Positions 9,900 through 17,125 of a DNA stretch of 64,000 nt are shown here, piece after piece. The DNA lies in contig NZ_CP170453.1 of the NCBI RefSeq assembly GCF_042492175.1, forward strand, positions 2,046,001 to 2,110,000. The letters run 5' to 3'. Made by a program: the position numbers and the translations under genes. Within the stretch, counting starts at the first letter, position 1; the number at the start of each line of letters is the position of its first letter. This stretch comes from CAJXSN01 sp947492235. GTDB lineage: Bacteria > Pseudomonadota > Alphaproteobacteria > Sphingomonadales > Sphingomonadaceae. The notes beneath the pieces are model-generated. The model was not told where the DNA came from, ran no database searches, and saw only the letters and a program-made list of their open reading frames with translations.

Positions 9900-9964
9900 A
9901 GCGCGGCACTTTGTAGCTGACCCGGTTTTCAGGGCAGCCGCGCCTCACAATCGAAGAAAACCGG

Positions 9965-9992
9965 GAGGGGCCCAAGCGGCCCCTCTCTTTTT
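9965..9992 (+). terminator. Rho-independent terminator after the PspC gene
   Basis: Perfect 8-bp stem GAGGGGCC/GGCCCCTC (9965-9985) with a 5-nt loop, followed by TCTTTTT. Confidence 0.85.
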
Positions 9993-10109
9993 GCCCGGCG
10001 CAAACAGGCAGGCGCAACCCCATCGAACGCAGGTCGACAAAGGGCGACCGCCCGCCGGCCGAATGGCCGCCCCTCGGAGGCGATCGCGCAGCGATTACGC
10101 CGCGAGAGA

Positions 10110-10904
10110 TCACATCGCGCTGATACCGCCATCCAGTTTCAGCTCTGCGCCGGTCATGAACCGGCTCTCGTCGCTCGCCAGATAGAGCACCGCATTGGCG
10201 ATGTCGTTCGGTTCGCCGACGAATTTCAGCGGGATTTGCCGCGCCAGTTTTTCCAGCAACACGCCTTTTTCGATATTGTGATGCTGCGCCGTACCATCGA
10301 GGATCGGCGTATCCACAAAGGTCGGGTGCACCGAGTTCGAGCGGATTTGCATGTTGTTCTTCGCGCAGTGCAGGGCGATGGATTTGCTCAGCATCCACAC
10401 CGCCGCTTTCGACGAATTATAGGCCGGCATCGTGTCGCTGGCGATCAGTCCCGCGATGCTGGAGATGTTGATGATCGAGCCGGGCGCATGCTCGCGCATC
10501 AGGGGCAGGGCCTTCTGACAGCCGTGAAAGATCGAATCGACATTGACGGAGAAGCACTTCTTCCAGTCTTCGAAGGTGCAGGTCTCGATATTGCCCGCAA
10601 CGCCGATCCCGGCATTGTTGACCAGCACATTCAGCCCGCCCAGATGCTCGCGCGCGGCGCCCACGGCTGCTTCCCATTCGCCCGGATCGGTCACATCGTG
10701 AGTGACGGCAAAGGCCGTGCCTGCGCCCAGCGCGGCGTTGATGCCGTCGGCTGTTTCCTGCGCGCCTTCGCCATTGCGGTCGGTGCACAGCACCCGCGCG
10801 CCTTCCTGTGCCAGCAGCATCGAATGCGCCGCGCCCAATCCCTGCGCCGCGCCTGTGACCAGTGCGAGTTTGCCTGCAACGCGGCCCTGTTTGGTGCCTG
10901 CCAT
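10110..10904 (-). CDS. Short-chain dehydrogenase/reductase, 3-alpha(20-beta)-hydroxysteroid dehydrogenase-like
   Basis: 264-aa classical SDR oxidoreductase. Cofactor motif TGAAQGLG (17-24), NNAG (96-99), catalytic Ser148 or Ser149, Tyr162 and Lys166. Asp41 at the end of beta-2 (CTDRN) points to NAD preference. The C-terminal ESRFMTGAELKLDGG is typical of the family. The substrate cannot be told from sequence; hydroxysteroid, alcohol or sugar substrates are all possible. It is convergent with the PspC operon and is followed 31 bp later, on the same strand and upstream in transcription order, by the Nudix gene, so the two may be co-transcribed. Confidence 0.88.
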   Translation of the reverse strand: MAGTKQGRVAGKLALVTGAAQGLGAAHSMLLAQEGARVLCTDRNGEGAQETADGINAALGAGTAFAVTHDVTDPGEWEAAVGAAREHLGGLNVLVNNAGIGVAGNIETCTFEDWKKCFSVNVDSIFHGCQKALPLMREHAPGSIINISSIAGLIASDTMPAYNSSKAAVWMLSKSIALHCAKNNMQIRSNSVHPTFVDTPILDGTAQHHNIEKGVLLEKLARQIPLKFVGEPNDIANAVLYLASDESRFMTGAELKLDGGISAM

Positions 10905-10935
10905 TGTTATTCTCCCGTGAAGTGAAATGCGCCGT

Positions 10936-11508
10936 TCAGGCGATCAGATTTTGTGTGGCCAGCAGCATGGCGATCCGCACGTCGATGGCAACATTTTCCG
11001 CACGTTTGGCGGCAACAAATGTGTCCAGCTCGGCCAGTTTCACGCGGTGCACGGCGATATCCTCGCCCTCGACGCCGCCGCCATCGGATACTTTGGTCAG
11101 CTCGCTGGCGCGCATCAGGCTGAAGCTTTCGGAGACCATGCCGGGGCTGGAATAATATTCGCCCAGCGACACCATGTGCCCTGCGCGGTAGCCGGTTTCT
11201 TCTTCCAGTTCGCGCGCGGCGGCGGTCTCGGGCGCTTCGCCTTCGCCGCCATCTTCATCGCCGATCAGGCCAGCGGGGATCTCCAGACTGAACCGGCCTA
11301 GGGGCACGCGGTATTGCTCCACCAGCAGCACATGCTTGCCATCGGCGGCATCGTCGATGGCGACAATGGCAGCGGCACGGATGCCCCGCGCACGGCCCGC
11401 ATATTCCCAGCGGCCACGGGTCTTGGCGGTGATGAATTTGCCCTGCCAGACAATCTCTTCGGGCTTGTCCGCATCCGCGTCGCGGGCTGGGGAATTGCTA
11501 TGAGTCAC
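10936..11508 (-). CDS. NUDIX hydrolase, ADP-ribose pyrophosphatase-like
   Basis: 190-aa Nudix enzyme, probably cleaving ADP-ribose or another nucleoside-diphosphate sugar. The Nudix box ends AARELEEETGY (97-107), carrying the REL-EE-G metal-binding core; the acidic stretch just before it lengthens the loop, so the leading glycine of the box is not in canonical register. The segment LLVEQYRVPLGRFSLEIPAG (61-80) is characteristic of the ADP-ribose/sugar subgroup. A dispersed repeat lies 35 bp upstream of its start and a second 125 bp upstream, which may affect its promoter region. Confidence 0.88.
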   Translation of the reverse strand: MTHSNSPARDADADKPEEIVWQGKFITAKTRGRWEYAGRARGIRAAAIVAIDDAADGKHVLLVEQYRVPLGRFSLEIPAGLIGDEDGGEGEAPETAAARELEEETGYRAGHMVSLGEYYSSPGMVSESFSLMRASELTKVSDGGGVEGEDIAVHRVKLAELDTFVAAKRAENVAIDVRIAMLLATQNLIA

Positions 11509-11543
11509 TGAAAATCCGTTCGTGCTGCGCTTCTGTGGAAGGG

Positions 11544-11658
11544 CCCTTCGACAGGCTCAGGGCGAACGGGTCAAGGGGCGGGTCACAAAGGGGGGCAAGA
11601 GGGCAGGGGGCAATAGGCAAGTGGCGGTAAAGTCCTTCGACAGGCTCAGGACGAACGG
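11544..11658. repeat. Two direct copies of the GTTCGCCCTGAGCCTGTCGAA repeat (family 2)
   Basis: Copies at 11544-11570 and 11633-11658, same orientation, share CCTTCGACAGGCTCAGG and the following CGAACGG. They fill most of the gap between the Nudix gene and the TPM membrane protein. The same unit occurs as inverted pairs near 17.0, 22.6 and 37.2 kb. Repeats of this sequence are common in Sphingomonadales genomes; their role is not established. Confidence 0.8.
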
Positions 11659-11678
11659 CGCTCTGAATAGACCAGCTG

Positions 11679-12353
11679 TTAAAGTTCGATCAGCCTGTCA
11701 GGCAGCTCGTTCTCGTCATCCTCGGCGCGGGGGAAGTGTTCGGACAACACCTTGCCGACATCGGCAATCCCGACAACCAGCCCCTCGGCGATCCGGCCCT
11801 GGCGGATTTCCACCAGCATATCGGCCATCGCTTCGCCCCAGACTTCGGCTGAAACCAGTTCTGCAATCGGTTCATCGGCAACGATTTCCGCCCGGTGCTC
11901 GCGCATGGAGAGATACAGCAGCACGCCGGTGCGGCCATGGGTGCGGCGCTCCGCACCCACCTTGAAATGGCGCACGGCGGCGGCATGGACGCGGGTGGTT
12001 TTGACAGGGGCGGGGATGCACAGAAATCGCATCACATCCCATGACAGCACCAGATAGCTGACCACGAATGTGCCAAGGCCGAGCGCGATGGTCATGCTGG
12101 CGAGTTCGCCGGTAGTCCAGTCATCCATCCAGCCGCCCACCAGCGTGTCCCAGAAATTCATGAAAGGCTGCGGCAGGAAAGCGAACACGCTCATTGCGGT
12201 GAAGGCGAGGGCAACGGCATACCACAGCACCACATCGGTGTATCCGTCGCTGCGGTCGGCCAGCACGGTGACGATTTCGCCCGACGTGGTCAGCTCTGCT
12301 GCCGCGACCGCCTCGGAAACCTGTGCGTGTTCCTGCTTGCTCAAATAGGCCAT
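11679..12353 (-). CDS. TPM domain-containing membrane protein
   Basis: 224-aa protein: N-terminal segment LSKQEHAQVSEAVAAAELTTSGEIV typical of the TPM fold, two hydrophobic segments in the middle (about 42-65 and 85-115), then VRHFKVGAERRTHGRTGVLLYLS, which belongs to the TPM core. TPM domains in bacteria and plants have been linked to membrane-protein or photosystem repair and to weak phosphatase activity. The start codon directly abuts the stop of the gene before it, making a lemA-TPM-TPM operon, a conserved trio. The exact role is unknown. Confidence 0.82.
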   Translation of the reverse strand: MAYLSKQEHAQVSEAVAAAELTTSGEIVTVLADRSDGYTDVVLWYAVALAFTAMSVFAFLPQPFMNFWDTLVGGWMDDWTTGELASMTIALGLGTFVVSYLVLSWDVMRFLCIPAPVKTTRVHAAAVRHFKVGAERRTHGRTGVLLYLSMREHRAEIVADEPIAELVSAEVWGEAMADMLVEIRQGRIAEGLVVGIADVGKVLSEHFPRAEDDENELPDRLIEL

Positions 12354-13157
12354 TTACCAGCCCCCGCTCGCGCCGCCGCCACCGAAGCTGCCGCCGCCGC
12401 CGGAGAAGCCGCCGCCGAAACCGCCGCCCCCGAAACCACCGCCGCCCCAGCTGCTGCCACCGCCGCTCGCGCCGCGCGCAATCGCTTTACCCGCTTCCCA
12501 CAGGATGATGTCGCCGACGACACCCCGACCGCTGCGATAGCGCCGGCCTTTGCCGAACATCGGGAGGATGAAGAAGAAGAACATGAAACCCAGCCAGATG
12601 ATACTGCCAATGGGGAAGCCGCCTTCGCTCTCGCGTGCCTCACCCGCTTCCCGCGCGACCTGCACGGCCTGATCGGCGGGCAGTTCCAGCTGGGTGGCAA
12701 TGGCCTGGGTCCCCGCCAGAATGCCGCCGGGATAATCATTGTCGCGGAAGCGCGGGAGGATGTCGTTCTGGATGATGATGGAGGACAGCGCATCGGTCAT
12801 GATGCCTTCCAGCCCGTAGCCCACTTCGATGCGCACCTTGCGCTCGTTGGGAGCGACCAACAGGATCGCCCCGTCATTGCGCTCCGCATCGCCGAGCTCC
12901 CATTCGCGGCCCAGCCGGTATCCGTAATCGGCAATGTCGTAGTCCTGAAGCGAGGGCACCGTCGCGACAACCAACTGCCGCTGCGACTGCGCCTCCAGCT
13001 GCTCCAACCGCTGAACCAGCGCGGCTTCCTCGCCATCGGGAATGATATTCGCCGCATCCACCACGCGGCCCGTCAGCTCGGGAAACTCCTGAGCCGATAG
13101 GGGCGTAGCAAGAATGGCAGCAAACAGCGCCGCCCAAATAGTCAGCTGGCGCAGCAC
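12354..13157 (-). CDS. TPM domain-containing protein, YgcG family
   Basis: 267-aa protein with a signal peptide (1-22), a periplasmic TPM domain (about 25-150; GRVVDAANIIPDGEEAAL start), a transmembrane helix near 190-205 and a glycine/serine-rich tail (about 230-267) of repeated GGGGFGG units ending in Trp. This architecture is typical of the YgcG proteins encoded next to LemA. Its start is 5 bp from the lemA stop and its stop abuts the next TPM gene, so all three are co-translated. Role probably in envelope maintenance. Confidence 0.88.
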   Translation of the reverse strand: MLRQLTIWAALFAAILATPLSAQEFPELTGRVVDAANIIPDGEEAALVQRLEQLEAQSQRQLVVATVPSLQDYDIADYGYRLGREWELGDAERNDGAILLVAPNERKVRIEVGYGLEGIMTDALSSIIIQNDILPRFRDNDYPGGILAGTQAIATQLELPADQAVQVAREAGEARESEGGFPIGSIIWLGFMFFFFILPMFGKGRRYRSGRGVVGDIILWEAGKAIARGASGGGSSWGGGGFGGGGFGGGFSGGGGSFGGGGASGGW

Positions 13158-13162
13158 CGCGC

Positions 13163-13768
13163 TCAGTTGCCGTCGGTCATGTCGATGGTGGGGGCTACTT
13201 CGGCGCCTTCGGTGGCGGCTTCGTAGGGCACCAGCGGTTCCGCGCCGTGGATCAGGTTTGCGCCGATCGTTTCGGGGAAGGTGCGGATCGTGGTGTTATA
13301 ATTGCGCACTGCTTCGTTGTAGTCGCGGATGGCGACGGCGATGCGGTTTTCGGTGCCTTCCAGCTGGCTTTGCAGCGCGAGGAAGTTCTGGCTGGAGGTG
13401 ATCTGCGGATAGGCTTCGAAGCTGGCGAGCAAACGGCCAAGGCCCTGACCCAGCTGACCCTGTGCCTGCTGGAATTGCGCCATCGCTTCGGGATCGCCCA
13501 GCTGATCGGCGTCGATATTGACGCTGGTGGCTTTTGCCCGGGCTTCGGTCACTTCGGTCAGAATGCCGCGCTCGTTTTCGGCAGCGCCCTGCGCCACCTC
13601 GACTAGGTTGGGAATAAGGTTCGCCCGGCGCTGGAACTGGGCCTCCACATCGGCCCATTTTGCCTTGGCGTTTTCTTCTGCCGTGGGGACGGAGTTGATC
13701 CCGCACGAAGCGAGGCCGAGCGTGGCGGCGGCGAGCACAAAGGCGTTGCGGATGCGGGCAAAATTCAT
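13163..13768 (-). CDS. lemA: LemA family protein, predicted lipoprotein
   Basis: 201-aa LemA protein. Start ATG 13768 is preferred over the upstream ATG at 13810 because GAGGAC lies about 9 bp before it and the protein then opens with a lipoprotein signal peptide whose lipobox is GLASC (Cys22). The rest is helical with the family stretches AKWADVEAQFQRRANLIPNL and NYNTTIRTFP. It heads the lemA-TPM-TPM operon. Members of this family are of unclear function; the genomic pairing with TPM proteins is very common. Confidence 0.9.
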   Translation of the reverse strand: MNFARIRNAFVLAAATLGLASCGINSVPTAEENAKAKWADVEAQFQRRANLIPNLVEVAQGAAENERGILTEVTEARAKATSVNIDADQLGDPEAMAQFQQAQGQLGQGLGRLLASFEAYPQITSSQNFLALQSQLEGTENRIAVAIRDYNEAVRNYNTTIRTFPETIGANLIHGAEPLVPYEAATEGAEVAPTIDMTDGN

Positions 13769-13952
13769 CTGTGTTAAGTCCTCTCGAAAATCTGTTCCGG
13801 TGGCGCGCATTGCATGGCTCCCCGGACCTGTATTGCCAAGTTAGCACACCCCGCACCCAATGCAAGGCGGCGCAGCCATACTTTGAGGGCTTCCCCTGCG
13901 GCGAAACCGGTGGCAAAGGGCGCGGAGAAACACAGTAAAGGGGGTCGTAACC

Positions 13953-14372
13953 ATGCTTACCGAATTCAAGGATTTTATCGCCAAGGGCAATGTGATGGAA
14001 CTGGCCGTTGCGGTCATCATCGCAGGCGCATTTGCTGTTATCGTCGGGTCGCTGACCGACGATATGATCATGCCGCTGGTCGGCGCAGTGTTCGGCGATG
14101 TCGATTTCAGCGCGAAATATGTTGTGCTGAGCGGCGAGGTAGAGCCCGGCATGTCGCTGGAAGCTGCGCGCGAGGCCGGAGCCAACGTGCTGGCATGGGG
14201 CGCGTTCGTGACCTCGATCATCAACTTCGTGATCCTGGCCTTCATCATCTTCATGCTGGTCCGCTACGCCAACAAGGTGCAGGCGAAGTTCGAAGAGCCG
14301 AAGGAAGAGGAAGCCGCCGGTCCGACCGAAATCGAGCTGCTGACCGAAATCCGGGATGCGCTTAAGAAGTAA
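13953..14372 (+). CDS. mscL: Large-conductance mechanosensitive channel MscL
   Basis: 139-aa channel that opens on membrane tension to release solutes under osmotic downshock. N-terminal EFKDFIAKGNVMELAVAVIIAGAF matches the amphipathic helix and TM1, the periplasmic loop spans about 48-85, TM2 is about 86-108, and a charged C-terminal helix ends TEIRDALKK. The length is normal. Start ATG 13953 follows AAAGGGGG at a suitable distance. It stands alone and ends in a terminator. Confidence 0.96.
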   Translation: MLTEFKDFIAKGNVMELAVAVIIAGAFAVIVGSLTDDMIMPLVGAVFGDVDFSAKYVVLSGEVEPGMSLEAAREAGANVLAWGAFVTSIINFVILAFIIFMLVRYANKVQAKFEEPKEEEAAGPTEIELLTEIRDALKK

Positions 14373-14395
14373 GTTTTCTTTGGCTTGTGATTGAG

Positions 14396-14427
14396 ACGGG
14401 GGTGGGTGTGAGCCTGCCCCCGTTTTT
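14396..14427 (+). terminator. Rho-independent terminator after mscL
   Basis: CGGGGG and CCCCCG arms with a long loop, followed by TTTTTG, 24 bp past the mscL stop. Confidence 0.7.
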
Positions 14428-14775
14428 GTTTGAGGGTTTTTTGTTTTGGACCCTGCGGGCGGGGGCCATCCGGCCCCCTTGCTTCGCCGCATAAGCGGCG
14501 GCGCGCGGTCGCGCGCTGTCGTCGCCTGACGGCGCCGATATCATCGCTACACATAGACGTTCGAGCTGTCTCGGTCGCGACCAGCGACCGACAAAGGCCG
14601 ACCGGCCGCCCGCAGCGACGCGCCCAAAGGGCGTGAGAGCGAGGATAGCCTAAGGGAGCGAATGCGACCGCCGGCGCTTGAGGCTAAACAAAAACACCCG
14701 CCCGGAACCACAGCACGCCGCGCGCAGTATTCACCCTCCTACCCCGGCAGTCAGCACCAAGCTCCTCCCCTACAC
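14428..14775. other. Gene-free, palindrome-rich stretch before the tmRNA gene
   Basis: No reading frame with family signatures or a convincing ribosome site. It contains several GC-rich palindromes, for example GGGGGCCATCCGGCCCCC and CGCGCGGTCGCGCG (about 14460-14520), and a run with loose resemblance to 10020-10100 (GACAAAGG-CGACCG blocks). Some of it resembles 50875-50960. I see no RNA gene in it. Confidence 0.5.
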
Positions 14776-14803
14776 TTCACATTAATAGCCAAGCGCCTAT
14801 ATA
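14776..14803 (+). promoter_or_regulatory. Predicted housekeeping promoter of the tmRNA gene
   Basis: TTCACA (14776-14781) and TATATA (14798-14803) with 16-bp spacing put the transcript start near 14810, about 85 nt before the encoded CCA end of the acceptor piece. Confidence 0.55.
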
Positions 14804-14809
14804 GGACCT

Positions 14810-15125
14810 GCCGGTTTCGGCCGGATATGGCGATAAATGATGCTGTGTAATAGACGCAACGGACCCGGGGGCAGTACCCGGCGGCTCCACCAAAAGGCCC
14901 TTTATTTCAAGGGTTTCCTGATGGGGCCGAACCAGGATCGACGTGTGTTGAAAGGCAGTGTTTTCACCCGGGCTGAGTAACCCGTAATAGGCTCAAACAC
15001 ACAAGTGCCAACGATAACGAAGCACTCGCAATCGCTGCGTAACCTGACGGCCTAACGGCCTGATCTTACAAAGCTAAAGCGCGGTTGGACCCACCGGGCA
15101 ACAGAAGCGGATACCGGGCGTCCGG
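14810..15125 (+). ncRNA. ssrA: Transfer-messenger RNA, circularly permuted two-piece form
   Basis: Rescues stalled ribosomes and tags the nascent protein for proteolysis. The order is permuted as in other alphaproteobacteria: the acceptor piece comes first, with a T-arm (CCCGG...CCCGG) and encoded end CGGCTCCACCA (to 14893). A spacer of about 30 nt follows, then the coding piece starting GGGGCCG (14924), which pairs with CGGCTCC. The tag frame runs 15007-15042, starting at the GCC resume codon, and reads ANDNEALAIAA then TAA, a sphingomonad-type tag. Conserved downstream sequence GCGCGGTTGGACCC follows. The outer ends are approximate. A terminator lies at 15124-15158. Confidence 0.95.
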
Positions 15126-15158
15126 AGAGAACGTAGCAACAGAATCTCTCCACCTTTT
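15124..15158 (+). terminator. Terminator of the tmRNA gene
   Basis: Perfect 7-bp stem GGAGAGA/TCTCTCC (15124-15151) with a 14-nt loop, followed by ACCTTTT. Confidence 0.65.
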
Positions 15159-15311
15159 CTCGCGATAATTTGACTGATTTCGGCCTGCAAACGGCATCGT
15201 CCTGCGCTTCCGGTGCTCACGACCTTCATGGTCGCTGCGCGCCGGTTCTCGGCCGACGCCATTTTCGGCGCGAACTCAGGAAAATTCTTCGCGAGAAAGT
15301 CGTCCCCGGCT

Positions 15312-15343
15312 CCCGCCATCCCCGCGAAAGCTGGGACCTCGTG
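15312..15343. repeat. Partial copy of the ATCCCCGCGAAAGC repeat (family 3)
   Basis: CCATCCCCGCGAAAGCTGGG matches one arm of the palindromic repeat at 47635-47714. Only one arm is clear here. The surrounding 15161-15367 holds no supported gene. Confidence 0.55.
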
Positions 15344-15367
15344 CCGCAAGCGCCGGGGTATCGAAAC

Positions 15368-15616
15368 CTACTTATGCGTCTCCAGACGCTTCGCATCCTC
15401 GCGTTCGCGTTCGTATTTGAGCGCGTCGAGGATCTTCGCGCCGCCCATGAACACAGCGCCTGCGGTTGCGGCCCACAGCAGATATCCGCCGGTGCCGGGA
15501 AATTCGATGGTGTAGTGCGCGCCGCGCGTCATCGCGCCCAGAGCCAGCGCGAAGATGATCAGATACGCCTCGAAACGGTTCTTGATAACAAACAGGCGGC
15601 CAATCTTCTTCAACAT
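15368..15616 (-). CDS. Small conserved-looking membrane protein, 82 aa
   Basis: 82-aa protein starting MLKKIGRLFVIKNRFEAYL, with two hydrophobic helices (about 17-33 and 43-60) and a strongly charged C-terminal tail (YEREREDAKRLETHK). GAGGGAT lies about 5 bp upstream of the start codon. Codon use looks like that of its neighbours. I do not recognise a family; similar small two-helix proteins occur widely in Erythrobacteraceae. It lies alone between the tmRNA and the arginine catabolic cluster, reading the same way as the latter. Confidence 0.7.
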   Translation of the reverse strand: MLKKIGRLFVIKNRFEAYLIIFALALGAMTRGAHYTIEFPGTGGYLLWAATAGAVFMGGAKILDALKYEREREDAKRLETHK

Positions 15617-15763
15617 GCGAATCCCTCGTTAACGTTTCCCTCTGCAATCATCGGGCCAGTGGCGGCCTACTGCGCTTCACAGTGGTTAACGTGTAAACAA
15701 GTGTAAGCCTGCTCGACGCGGGGGCAAGGGCGTTAACTTTGAGTGCGCTGGAAATGCAGAGAT

Positions 15764-17011
15764 TTAAGCGAGGCTGTCCAGTTCCAGCACACTCAGGAGC
15801 GCGTGACGGGCGGAGCGGACCTGCGTGGCAAGCGTATCGCTGCCGATATCGGCGGGGTCGATCTGTTCGGGCCAATGGGCGGCGATGGTGTGCTCAATGA
15901 GGTCCGCCCGCGCCTCGTCCAGCAGGAACCGGGGATCGACTGTGGCCGGGTCCGCCACGACCCGCAGGCGCAAGCAGGCAGGGCCGCCGCCATTGGCCAT
16001 GGACTGGCGCACATCGACGGGGATGACCTGCCGGATCGGGCCGTTGGATGCCATCAACCGCTCGGCCCATGCCCAGACGCTCGGGCTCTCGCGGCATTCT
16101 TCGGGCACGATCAGTGCCATGCTTTGATCGGGCAGGGTCAGCAATTGCGCGTTGAACAGATAGGTCTTGATTGCCTCGGCCAGACTGACCGCATCGGCGG
16201 GTACCTCGACCACTTCCAGTGCCGGGAAAGCCGCGCGGATCGCGTCGTAAGCGGCGGCCTGATCGGCGAAGGCTTCGGCGTGGGTGAACAGCACCCGCTC
16301 GTTCGCCACCGACACCACATCATTGTGGAACGCGCCTGCCTCGATGGCGGCGGGGTTCTGCTCGATGAAGACACATTTGGCCGGGTCCAGCCCGTGCAGC
16401 CGGGCAACCGCGCGGCTGGCCTGTTCGTGCTGGCGGGCGGGGAATTTACCGCCCGGCTTGCCATAGACGAACACCTCGACGCCTGCCGAGCCATGCCCTT
16501 CGCAGAGGCGCATATGGTTGGCCGCGCCTTCATCGCCGAAGGTGGGCGGAACGGCATCGTGCACGGTGAAATGCGCAGAATCGGCGAAGGCTATGTCCAG
16601 CTGTGCCTTCGTGTCGCGCCATTCCTGCCCGCGGTGGAGCATGGTGACGAGATTGGCAGGCGTCAGGTGGCAGCGGCCATCGGCGGTGTCGGGAGCGGGA
16701 GAGACCGTCGCGGCATTGGCGGTCCACATGGAGCTGGCCGACCATGCCGCGGCGCGCAGCTGCGCGGGGGTGTTCTCGTCCGCGCCAATGCGCTGCAGCA
16801 GAGCGTCATTCGGGCGGGGCAGGGGCAGCAGATACCCCTGCGCCAATCCGCGCGCCATGTTCCCGCGCATCTTTGCCACGCCCTGCAAGGCCGCCGCGCG
16901 GGGATAGCTGGGATCGCCCTTGTGGTTGGCGCTCGCTTTGTTGCCGAGGCTGAGCCCGGCGTAATTGTGGCTGGGGCCGACGATGCCGTCGAAGTTGATT
17001 TCTTGAAGCAA
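15764..17011 (-). CDS. astB: N-succinylarginine dihydrolase
   Basis: 415-aa enzyme of the arginine succinyltransferase pathway; hydrolyses N2-succinylarginine to N2-succinylornithine, ammonia and CO2. The N-terminus EINFDGIVGPSHNYAGLSLGNKAS is diagnostic of AstB, as are SMWTANAATVSP and the C-terminal NGGGPACLRLRV with the probable catalytic cysteine. The length is normal (E. coli 447). It follows astA by 114 bp, which contain an inverted pair of family 2 repeats, so expression may be uncoupled from astA. astC, astD and astE are not in the window. Confidence 0.95.
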   Translation of the reverse strand: MLQEINFDGIVGPSHNYAGLSLGNKASANHKGDPSYPRAAALQGVAKMRGNMARGLAQGYLLPLPRPNDALLQRIGADENTPAQLRAAAWSASSMWTANAATVSPAPDTADGRCHLTPANLVTMLHRGQEWRDTKAQLDIAFADSAHFTVHDAVPPTFGDEGAANHMRLCEGHGSAGVEVFVYGKPGGKFPARQHEQASRAVARLHGLDPAKCVFIEQNPAAIEAGAFHNDVVSVANERVLFTHAEAFADQAAAYDAIRAAFPALEVVEVPADAVSLAEAIKTYLFNAQLLTLPDQSMALIVPEECRESPSVWAWAERLMASNGPIRQVIPVDVRQSMANGGGPACLRLRVVADPATVDPRFLLDEARADLIEHTIAAHWPEQIDPADIGSDTLATQVRSARHALLSVLELDSLA

Positions 17012-17021
17012 AACAAAAATT

Positions 17022-17114
17022 CCCGTTCGCCCTGAGCCTGTCGAAGGGCTGTTCTAAACTTTATCGCGGCACCCGAAAAAAGGGCAGGGCTTCGACAAGC
17101 TCAGCCCGAACGGG
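17022..17114. repeat. Inverted pair of family 2 repeats between astA and astB
   Basis: CCCGTTCGCCCTGAGCCTGT begins the left arm (17022-17049) and its near-complement forms the right arm (17087-17114, containing CTTCGACAAGCTCAG). The arms enclose about 37 bp and could fold into a long hairpin in the astA-astB transcript. Confidence 0.85.
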
Positions 17115-17125
17115 ATTATGGTTGT

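Noticed and set aside
14662..14850. 62-aa open frame before the tmRNA
   Set aside because: No ribosome site or homology, and it runs into the tmRNA transcript.
15074..15349. 91-aa open frame containing VPAFAGM
   Set aside because: That peptide pattern is produced by the palindromic repeat at 15312-15343, and the frame overlaps the tmRNA gene.
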